IMG/VR virus record: IMGVR_UViG_3300042876_000902
Coordinates: 1 to 64,000 of that record
Strand: one strand, 5' to 3'
From: a virus
Length of the DNA: 64,000 nt
Shown here: positions 58,150 through 64,000 of the stretch, piece after piece
How positions within the stretch are numbered: position 1 is the stretch's first letter
Layout: every line of letters begins with the position of its first letter
Translations under genes and position numbers: made by a program
Notes under the pieces: model-generated
Databases searched by the model: none
What the model was told of the DNA's origin: nothing
The model's input: only the letters and a program-made list of their open reading frames with translations

Positions 58150-58392
58150 CTAACCACCATTCCGCATCGAGCCTTCGGCGAAGTCGATGAGCAGCCTGGC
58201 GAGGCTGAGCGCGCCCTTCGGGTCGAGCGGGACCGTCCCGAGGTGACGCTCGTCGAACCGCTTGTCGGTCCCGAGGTCGTGGATACGCCCGGCCGGGTCC
58301 TCGATCCGCTGCGCGAGGACCAGCTCGACCACGTTGCGCTTGCCGGACGGGTAGTGGAGCTGCCAGATCGTGTTCGTCTTCGTCGTCTTCAT
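58150..58392 (-). CDS. Small protein with shared start cassette
   Basis: 80 residues behind CAAGGAGAACGACG. MKTTKTNTIWQLHYPSGKRN, VELVLAQRIEDP, then a helix with GALSLARLLIDFAEG. No family recognised. Confidence 0.55.
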   Translation of the reverse strand: MKTTKTNTIWQLHYPSGKRNVVELVLAQRIEDPAGRIHDLGTDKRFDERHLGTVPLDPKGALSLARLLIDFAEGSMRNGG

Positions 58393-58409
58393 CGTCGTTC
58401 TCCTTGTGA

Positions 58410-58820
58410 CTACGTCGTCCAATACCACGACCGCTCGCCCCGCGCCCTGCGCAGCTGCCCCTCCGCCCGCCGCGACGAGATGCGGTCACGGACCGTCCCC
58501 GCGTCCGCCTTCCCCGACTGCCGGAGGTCGATGAACTTCTGGAGCATCTTCGCCCGGCGCTTCGTCACGTACACCCGGACCGTCCGGAGGACGTGGGGCC
58601 CGGCGCCGACGCGGCAGAGGTGCCCGTCGAGCGTGACCGCGTACGTCCTCGCGGCGTACCCGTGCCTGCGGCTCGCCGCGATGAGGAGCGTCGGGATCAC
58701 CCACCCGAGCCGGTCGCAGTACCACAGGTCGAACTGCGCGGTGCACGGGTACTTCATCTTGAGGTCGCTCTCGAGCACGCCATCCGGCAGCGCGGGCTTC
58801 GTCGTCGTCTTCGTTGTCAT
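58410..58820 (-). CDS. Protein of unknown function
   Basis: 136 residues behind GGAGACGAAG. MTTKTTTKPALPDG, then KYPCTAQFDLWYCDRLGW and IAASRRHGYAARTYAVTLDG, and a basic C terminus (AEGQLRRARGERSW). Function unknown. Confidence 0.5.
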   Translation of the reverse strand: MTTKTTTKPALPDGVLESDLKMKYPCTAQFDLWYCDRLGWVIPTLLIAASRRHGYAARTYAVTLDGHLCRVGAGPHVLRTVRVYVTKRRAKMLQKFIDLRQSGKADAGTVRDRISSRRAEGQLRRARGERSWYWTT

Positions 58821-58840
58821 CTTCGTCTCCTCAGCGCGGC

Positions 58841-59026
58841 CTACGACGCCGCGCGCTCCGCCTTCGGGTTGTCGATGTACTGGAACGTCACGTCGGTCGG
58901 CTTGAGGCAGCAGTTCACCCCGACGAAGATCACCTTCGAGTAGTTCCACATCCTGGCGTGCCGCTCGAAGACCGCCACCGTCTTGAAGTAGCCCCACTTC
59001 CCGCAGCGTTCGCATTTGCTCGGCAT
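58841..59026 (-). CDS. Small Cys-pair protein
   Basis: 61 residues: CERCGKWGYF at the start and VNCCLKPTD in the centre could ligate one zinc. No family recognised. Confidence 0.5.
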   Translation of the reverse strand: MPSKCERCGKWGYFKTVAVFERHARMWNYSKVIFVGVNCCLKPTDVTFQYIDNPKAERAAS

Positions 59027-59035
59027 GACATCCTC

Positions 59036-59230
59036 CTACGGGTTCGGGTCCCAGCCTGCGGCGCGCTCCGAGGCTCGCACGTCCTCGTCGAGCCTCGGCG
59101 CCGGGTCGACGGCGCAGGCGCCGACGATGCCCGGGATCTCGTGATGATTGTGCCCGCAGCCGCAGTGGTCCAGCTCGCAGTCGTTCGGCCGACGGCAGCG
59201 GAGCTTCCTCGCGTCGTGTTTGTTCATCAT
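59036..59230 (-). CDS. Small His/Cys-rich protein
   Basis: 64 residues. CRRPNDCELDHCGCGHNHHEI gives four Cys and several His in a metal-binding cluster (20 residues); an acidic C terminus follows. AGGAGG lies before tandem ATGs at 59230 and 59227. Function unknown. Confidence 0.5.
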   Translation of the reverse strand: MMNKHDARKLRCRRPNDCELDHCGCGHNHHEIPGIVGACAVDPAPRLDEDVRASERAAGWDPNP

Positions 59231-59239
59231 GACATCCTC

Positions 59240-59989
59240 CTAGTGAGTCTTCCGGAGCATCTGGCGGACCGGCTCCGCGACGACCTCGTAGTTGCGGCCG
59301 GGCCTGAGCTCACCGACCACCGACCCGTCGACGATGCCCGCCGTGACCATCCCGGCCAGGAGCTTCATCCCGTCGATGCCCTTCTCCTCCACCGCGAGGT
59401 AGATGGAAGACGCGACGCAGGGGATCCCGTGCGCGATGCACTCGTCCATCGTGGCGACGACTGCGAGGACGACCGTGCGGAAGTGGTCGCTCTCGGGCCC
59501 GCGCTCGACGACAGGCGGGGTCGTCTCACGATAGGTGTCGACCGCGTCCCAGAACAGCCTGCCGTGACTGCGGATCAGCTGGGCACCGACCTCGTTGTAC
59601 GGGACCGTCTGCGGGAACTTCCCGCCGACGATGGTCTGGTGGGCGTACCGGATCTCGGCGAGCGACACCTGCTCGGAGCGGTGCTTCCACTCGTGGTCGG
59701 CCCGGCGCTCCTCGGCCGTGCGGCCGTCGCCGTCCTTGAAGGTGATGTCGCAGCCCTTCCGGCAGTGGACGACGTTCTCGACCACGTGCCACAGCTCGTC
59801 GCGCCACTCGATGAGCCCGGCACGCTCCATCTCGCGGAGGCTCGCCCGCGTCCCGGCCTTCGCCTCCTCGGCGGTCTTCGGCCCGTCGATGAGGCGGCCG
59901 TAGACCTTGAACTCTCCGGCCGTCGGCTTCCGGCCCAGCTTCTCGGTGAGCAGCTTCATCATCGCATCCGTCTTCGTCGTCTTGGCCAT
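59240..59989 (-). CDS. Protein of unknown function
   Basis: 249 residues behind GGGAGACGACG, starting MAKTTKTDAMM. KTAEEAKAGTRASLREMERA and GLIEWRDELWHVVE resemble a winged-helix pattern; VHCRKGCDITFKDGDG follows; the C-terminal half has VATMDECIAHGIPCVASS. One of the larger genes of this unit; possible transcription regulator, but not proven. Confidence 0.5.
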   Translation of the reverse strand: MAKTTKTDAMMKLLTEKLGRKPTAGEFKVYGRLIDGPKTAEEAKAGTRASLREMERAGLIEWRDELWHVVENVVHCRKGCDITFKDGDGRTAEERRADHEWKHRSEQVSLAEIRYAHQTIVGGKFPQTVPYNEVGAQLIRSHGRLFWDAVDTYRETTPPVVERGPESDHFRTVVLAVVATMDECIAHGIPCVASSIYLAVEEKGIDGMKLLAGMVTAGIVDGSVVGELRPGRNYEVVAEPVRQMLRKTH

Positions 59990-60004
59990 CGTCGTCTCCC
60001 TCAC

Positions 60005-60340
60005 CTACTTCGTGGTCTCCGCTCCGATCCGCAGCCGGTCGCACGTCGACCGGGTCTCGCGGGCCTTCGACTCCTCCGCCGTGCGCGCCGGACCCTCCGG
60101 GCAGACGCAGTAGGCGTCGGCCCCGCAGTACAAGCACCCGCCGTCGCGCGGGTCCTCGGGCATCGTGAAGTTCTTGAAGAGCAGCGTCTTGCTGTTGTGA
60201 ACCAGCTCCGCCGCAGCCTTGAGGCAGGTGGCGCAGACGTTCACGACCTTCGTCGACTCCGTCGCGAACTTCACGTCGTGTCTCTTGCAGAGTGCCATGC
60301 CGTTGGCCTGGAGGTGCCTCTTCGTCGTCCTCGTCGTCAT
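60005..60340 (-). CDS. Cys-rich protein, first gene of small-gene operon
   Basis: 111 residues. MTTRTTKRHLQANG start, then LCKRHDV, VCATCLKA, GCLYCGADAYCVCPEG, giving at least one and perhaps two zinc sites. It follows directly after the long structured RNA region, so it may be the first product of that transcript. Function unknown. Confidence 0.55.
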   Translation of the reverse strand: MTTRTTKRHLQANGMALCKRHDVKFATESTKVVNVCATCLKAAAELVHNSKTLLFKNFTMPEDPRDGGCLYCGADAYCVCPEGPARTAEESKARETRSTCDRLRIGAETTK

Positions 60341-61201
60341 ATGCAGTCTCTCCGCACGCCGCGCTCGCGCCCGCGACGTATTAGAAGGATCGCGCGATCT
60401 ATGGATCGCGCGCGCGCGAGACGTCGTCGGACACCCCGAGCCACAACCGCCCGTGGTCGCATCCAGGCACCGTCATCGGTGTGGGTCGGGGTGTCCGACG
60501 GCGGGGCGAGTCGTTGTCACTCGCCCTTCACCGTCACCGCTTCCAAGGTCACCTTTCGGTTTCCACGCTCGGCCTCACGTTGACGAGGACTGGGGTCGCA
60601 CCCGGTGAAGTTCCCGGATCCCAGTGTCGTTAGGGAGGAGTCTCACTCTCCTCCACCGCAACGCTCAGCTACCGCGCTCCTTGGCCATCGACTTCAGGGA
60701 CGTCCTCTCACGTTCCGCCGGGACCGACCCGGCCGCCCTCGCGCGTTCCTTTCTTCTCCCGCCCGCCCGACCGTGTACGTAAGGGCATCGCCGCTGTGGG
60801 CTTGACGCTCGGTCGCTCGTGAGTGGGGTGAAGAGGGGCGTGCCTGGTGGGCACGCCGCGCTCGTCGAAGGACACGTTCTCGCTCGTGCCCGCGCCCCGT
60901 GTCGTGGGGAGACGCCGCAGTCCGCGGTATGGCGCCGTACGCTCCGGCGTTCGCCACCCGGCCCCACAAGCTGGGGTCCACCGGTGGCTATCTCGGGGTT
61001 AGTGGCTCGGCGGACGGGAGGGCACTCCATTTCGCGCTCTCTCCCGGGTCCGCAGCGGATGTCTTTCGCCTCGCACTCGGACCGTACTAGCCACACAGGC
61101 TTAAGGTCCCTTCGCATTCCGCACTAGGTGCGGTGAGGTTACTCGGCCGCTTCGCGGTCGCCCCGACCGGCCCCCCGACCTATCCCGGGACCGGCGATCC
61201 G
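60341..61201 (-). ncRNA. Candidate large structured non-coding RNA
   Basis: About 860 bases without a convincing gene in an otherwise gapless block. On the minus strand it holds many perfect hairpins: CCGCAC/GTGCGG near 61120, CCCCA/TGGGG near 60965, GCGTGCC/GGCACGC near 60845, GGAGGAG/CTCCTCC near 60640, GGGCGAGT/ACTCGCCC (60504-60526), and a three-way element closed by 15 bp (60425-60439 with 60486-60500). A promoter lies just upstream. It resembles in size large phage RNAs such as GOLLD or ROOL, but I cannot assign a family. It could instead be a very long 5' leader. Confidence 0.5.
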
Positions 61202-61232
61202 ACTCTAGCGGGATCGTGAGTACACCGGTCAA
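61202..61232 (-). promoter_or_regulatory. Putative promoter of structured RNA/small-gene unit
   Basis: Minus strand TTGACC (61227-61232), 19-base spacer, TAGAGT (61202-61207). It shares GCTAG with the other two candidates and lies at the start of the structured non-coding region. Confidence 0.5.
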
Positions 61233-61262
61233 GTCTTTTTCAGGTTCCCTCGAAGGTACTGC

Positions 61263-61301
61263 CTCCTTCGGGGGAGGCGGGCGAGCGCTCCCCCGAAGGA
61301 G
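61263..61301. repeat. 14-bp inverted repeat shared with 44.8-45.0 kb
   Basis: CTCCTTCGGGGGAG (61263-61276) and CTCCCCCGAAGGAG (61288-61301) form a perfect 14-bp stem with 11-base loop. The same two 14-mers occur at 44830-44843 and 45016-45029. It lies after the stop at 61325 and may act as a terminator, though no T-run follows. Confidence 0.75.
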
Positions 61302-61324
61302 TCATGCGCATCACGCGCGGGCGC

Positions 61325-62128
61325 CTACGCGCGGCGGAGCACCCACGCGCAGTTGCTCGATGCCTGCGGGTACTTCGGCGCGAGGAAGTTGGCGAGCACC
61401 TCCCACGGATACCAGGTCAGCAGCTCCTCCACGAGCTTGCGCTCGTCGGGCGTCATCACCTTCTTCATCGCGTTCGCGGTCATGAAGGTGCCGTGGACGC
61501 GCTCGACCCGGAGCCCGACCGACTCGATGTAGTATCGCAGCTCGTCGAAGCGGTACTCGTGGATGTGGTTCGCCGCCATGTGCTTCTCGTTGTAGACGGG
61601 CGTCGAGAGGAGCGCCGTGCCGTCCGGCTTCAGCACGCCGCGGATCCCCTGAAGCAGCTTGATGCCGTCGGTGACCCCCATGTGCTCGATCGCCTCGAAG
61701 CAGGTGACGAGGTCGAACGGTCCCGGCGCCCGCGCTGCGCGCTCGGTCCCGTCAGAGAGGAGCGGTTTCATCAGCTCCTTCCACCGGCTCGTGAAGTCGA
61801 ACTCGTCAAACACTCGAGTCCACGCGATGCCCGGCTTCTTCGGGATGCGGTCGACGTCGACCCCGACGTACAGCTCGGGGACCGTCGTCAGCGTGTGGAG
61901 CAGCACCTTCGGCATCATGACGTCCGGGCCACAGCCGACGTCGAGGACCCGCATCCCCTGCCGGACGAAGCGGACCGCGTAACTCCACCGGAACCAGTGG
62001 GCGGCGTAGTCCCGGTGGACGTACTTCCCGTGCACCCCGCCCTCGCGGAGCGAGGTGGAGTCGAAGCGCCGCGCCTCACGCTTCGTCGACGGGTGAGGCT
62101 TCGGCGCTGGCCAGCTCTTCTTGCTCAT
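61325..62128 (-). CDS. Class I SAM-dependent methyltransferase
   Basis: 267 residues behind GGGGAGAGATCCG. SAM-binding motif I is VLDVGCGPDVMM, then LYVGVDVDRI; motif IV region FDLVTCFEAIEHMG; and LSTPVYNEKHM with a C-terminal helix pair. Substrate unknown; the type-11 pattern fits small-molecule, protein or sugar methylation rather than DNA. It overlaps the short cytosine methyltransferase upstream by ATGA. Confidence 0.8.
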   Translation of the reverse strand: MSKKSWPAPKPHPSTKREARRFDSTSLREGGVHGKYVHRDYAAHWFRWSYAVRFVRQGMRVLDVGCGPDVMMPKVLLHTLTTVPELYVGVDVDRIPKKPGIAWTRVFDEFDFTSRWKELMKPLLSDGTERAARAPGPFDLVTCFEAIEHMGVTDGIKLLQGIRGVLKPDGTALLSTPVYNEKHMAANHIHEYRFDELRYYIESVGLRVERVHGTFMTANAMKKVMTPDERKLVEELLTWYPWEVLANFLAPKYPQASSNCAWVLRRA

Positions 62129-62718
62129 CGGATCTCTCCCCACTGCTTGGCCATCGCCTTGGCGATGCCAGGGTACGTGCGGCTCCTCTGCTTCCACCGG
62201 TCCGGCGAGGGCGACGCCCACGACCCCGGGCAGGTGGACACCCCTGCGTAGTACGGCCTCTGGAAGCTCACCTCGACCACCCGGCTCGGCTTCAGGTGCG
62301 GGAGGTTCACGAGCCAGAGGCACGTCTTCTTCGTCTCGCCGTGCCCGTGCTGCCACGGCTGGATGACCTGGTCGGGTGGCCTCACCGCCTTGGAGAGGAT
62401 GCCGACCGGGTTCTCGAGTGCGATGCGCGGCACCGGGGCGGCGAGCAGCTCCTCCACGAAGGCGATGGCCTCCTGCTGCTCGCCGCTCCGGCGCTTCGCC
62501 GCCCACCACCGCGCCCCGGACGCGGCGAGGTGGGTGCACGGAGGGAACGCGACCATCAGGTCCCACCGCCCGCGCTTCAGCTGCCGCCGGACGTCCCCGA
62601 TGATGTGAGGCCCCGGCGCCTCGCTCGGGAGGAGGTCGCAGGAGACGGCCTCGTGCCCGCGGGCGATGAACGCGTCGCGGACGCGACCGGAGAATTCGCA
62701 GGCCACGAGGACGCGCAT
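62125..62718 (-). CDS. Short C5-cytosine methyltransferase-like protein
   Basis: 197 residues. CEFSGRVRDAFIARGHEA (motif I region), then AFPPCTHLAASGARW with the catalytic Cys 61, and IALENPVGILS (motif VI). The target-recognition domain and most of motif VIII are absent, so it may not act alone on DNA. Such short enzymes are frequent in phages and their substrate is unsettled. The next gene begins directly after the stop. Confidence 0.75.
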   Translation of the reverse strand: MRVLVACEFSGRVRDAFIARGHEAVSCDLLPSEAPGPHIIGDVRRQLKRGRWDLMVAFPPCTHLAASGARWWAAKRRSGEQQEAIAFVEELLAAPVPRIALENPVGILSKAVRPPDQVIQPWQHGHGETKKTCLWLVNLPHLKPSRVVEVSFQRPYYAGVSTCPGSWASPSPDRWKQRSRTYPGIAKAMAKQWGEIR

Positions 62719-63918
62719 CTAGGCCGCCGCGCCCACGTCGACGAGCATCGAGCGCGACGTCGGGCAGAGGTTGAGGACGTCCCCGTGGCTCACCTTGTGG
62801 GTGGCCTTGCGGACCTGGCCGGTGACGTTGCTCGAGAGCGTCTCGCAGACCCAGCGGGCGACCGCGGGGACCACGCCCTTCGAGAGGTACATCCGGAACT
62901 GCCCGTGGGTCGAGCCCGGCCACGCGTAGTCGTCGGGGAAGCCCATGATGCGGTTGTACTCCTCGCGGACGAGCGGCCGGTCCGTCCCGCCGATGCTCCA
63001 CCAGGCCCCGGCGAGGACCGTCGGTGCCATCCCCTCGGGGTCCATGATGCGCAGGACGTTGGTCACGTACGGCGCCCGCTCGCAGAGGGCGCGGACGACG
63101 GCCGCGGGCGTGCCCTTCTCGAGCTTGATGCCGGTCTTCGACACCCCGCCGCCGATGCTGTCGAGCTTGCCGGTCCGCTTCAGCTCCTTGTTGATGATGG
63201 CGAGCATCGTCCCGTAGCCCTGCTCCCCGAGCATCGCGGCGTCGGCGAACTTCTTGCCGAACTGCGCCTTGAGCTTCGCCCGCTGACGCTCGAACGCCTC
63301 GACGTCGCGCTCGATCGGCGTGCCGCCCTTCTTCATCAGGATGCTGCCGACCGTCGCGAGCTGCGGACGGTGGACGACGTGCAGCTCGCGGTTCGGGAGG
63401 ACGCCCTTGCGGACGAACAGCGCCCAGAAGCGCTGGCGCCACTGCGGGTTGCCGAAGGTGACCGCGTTCTGCTGGATGCGGAAGAGGTCGTACCCGCGCG
63501 CCGCGAACTTGTCGTGGACCGAGCGTGCGCCCTCCAACGCCCCGGGGACCGACTCGACCGCGATGGCGAGTGCCTTGTTCCCCATCGCGTAGTTGAGCAC
63601 GTTGATGGTGCAGGCGAAGGCGTCGGAGTCGAGGCCGACCTTGGTCTTGCCGTCGGCCGACTTCTGCCACCGCGGCGTCATCAGCGAGAACGCTGAGCAC
63701 GGCGGATGCGCCATGACGATGCTGTCGCTGAGGTCCAGCTTCTTCGGCCACTGGTCCCTGGTGTCGTGGTACGTGAGCTTCGGGAAGTTGGCCTTCTGGA
63801 TGTTGATCCCGAAGGCACTGTCTTCCATCGAGGCGACGATCTCGTGCTTCGCCTGGGTGACGCCCTGCACGATGCTGCCCGCGTAACTGTTGATGATGAG
63901 AACGCTCGGCTTGCCCAT
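62719..63918 (-). CDS. DNA (cytosine-5) methyltransferase-like protein
   Basis: 399 residues. Motif I is weak (LIINSYAGSIVQG); motif IV is VMAHPPCSAFSLM with Cys 74; motif VI is AVESVPGAL, with ESV replacing ENV; motif VIII is FGNPQWRQRFWALF. The middle (about 180-270) holds a target-recognition-like region and the C-terminal LSSNVTGQVRKATHK is extra. It probably methylates cytosine in phage DNA; the divergence leaves another pyrimidine modification possible. GGGAG precedes the start. Confidence 0.78.
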   Translation of the reverse strand: MGKPSVLIINSYAGSIVQGVTQAKHEIVASMEDSAFGINIQKANFPKLTYHDTRDQWPKKLDLSDSIVMAHPPCSAFSLMTPRWQKSADGKTKVGLDSDAFACTINVLNYAMGNKALAIAVESVPGALEGARSVHDKFAARGYDLFRIQQNAVTFGNPQWRQRFWALFVRKGVLPNRELHVVHRPQLATVGSILMKKGGTPIERDVEAFERQRAKLKAQFGKKFADAAMLGEQGYGTMLAIINKELKRTGKLDSIGGGVSKTGIKLEKGTPAAVVRALCERAPYVTNVLRIMDPEGMAPTVLAGAWWSIGGTDRPLVREEYNRIMGFPDDYAWPGSTHGQFRMYLSKGVVPAVARWVCETLSSNVTGQVRKATHKVSHGDVLNLCPTSRSMLVDVGAAA

Positions 63919-63921
63919 GTG

Positions 63922-64000
63922 TCAGACTCCCTCTTGGTCGGGGACCGGCTGGCCGTAGACCTCGCCGGTCCGTTCGTCACGGAACACCGCGCAGACCATC
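63922..64000 (-). CDS. C-terminal end of a gene cut by the window
   Basis: The last 25 codons before the stop at 63922-63924 read VCAVFRDERTGEVYGQPV and end VPDQEGV. An ATG at 63999 is in frame, so it might be a tiny complete gene, but continuation past the window edge is more likely. No function can be inferred. Confidence 0.45.
   Translation of the reverse strand, partial: MVCAVFRDERTGEVYGQPVPDQEGV

Noticed and set aside
60425-60500. tRNA gene
   Set aside because: Length and multi-hairpin layout fit, but the closing stem is 15 bp and no T-loop or D-loop sequence exists on either strand.
60665-61117. Open frame inside the structured region
   Set aside because: Arg/Pro/Gly-rich without domain pattern and crossed by many hairpins; no good ribosome site.
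1-64000. Integrase, repressor or other lysogeny genes
   Set aside because: None recognised on either strand in this window; a temperate lifestyle cannot be claimed from it.

Overview
The window is about 64 kb of a GC-rich, densely packed double-stranded DNA tailed phage (siphovirus type: HK97 portal and capsid, one long tape measure, no contractile-tail genes). I see no ribosomal RNA, tRNA, CRISPR, integrase or host housekeeping genes. The host cannot be fixed from sequence alone. The tail-tip module (two DUF2460-like proteins, DUF2163, NlpC/P60, giant hub protein) has the order known from alphaproteobacterial gene transfer agents and related siphophages, and a membrane-anchored coiled-coil protein beside the lysis genes resembles a spanin. 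Both lean towards a high-GC Gram-negative host, but many of the small accessory genes are of types common in actinobacteriophages.

Layout: 119-30539 is one rightward late block. It holds terminase small and large subunits, a fibre-like protein, portal, ClpP-type protease, HK97 capsid protein, connector and neck proteins, tail tube, a frameshifted tail chaperone, tape measure, Thr-rich and beta-helix tail-decoration proteins, two multidomain glycosyltransferase/methyltransferase genes, the tail tip, and lysis genes with an M15 endolysin. A strong bidirectional hairpin (30563-30600) separates it from the converging leftward block, 64000-30657, which carries early and middle genes in at least three units. 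(i) 63.9-61.3 kb: a C5-cytosine methyltransferase, a short second one and a class I methyltransferase. (ii) A roughly 860-nt highly structured non-coding region with its own promoter, then some 40 small genes (60340-45109; many zinc-ribbon or tiny membrane proteins, plus an ATP-dependent DNA ligase and a uracil-glycosylase-like protein), ending at a T-run terminator. (iii) Another promoter, then N6-adenine methyltransferase, KGG-repeat protein, deoxyribosyltransferase-like protein, dTMP kinase, LuxR-type regulator, ThyX, family A DNA polymerase, Cas4/RecB-like nuclease, VRR-NUC and an SNF2-type helicase. (iv) A last promoter, then DNA-binding-like protein, MazG-like pyrophosphohydrolase, P-loop nucleotide kinase, thymidylate-synthase homologue and dCMP deaminase.

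The strongest biological story is unit iv. The thymidylate-synthase homologue has Asp where dUMP-specific enzymes have Asn, the change that marks dCMP-specific enzymes such as T4 dCMP hydroxymethylase. It sits with a MazG-fold pyrophosphohydrolase, a dNMP-type kinase and dCMP deaminase, while a separate ThyX and dTMP kinase can make thymidylate. This parallels T4's 5-hydroxymethylcytosine pathway with different protein families, so the phage may carry modified cytosine.

Two further systems stand out. First, mucin-like Thr/Ser/Pro tracts occur in several virion genes next to a GT2-methyltransferase and a GT17-methyltransferase-GT2 fusion, suggesting self-glycosylation of the virion. Second, the large structured RNA region at 60341-61201 and a smaller one between two terminators at 44815-45072 share a 14-bp inverted motif.
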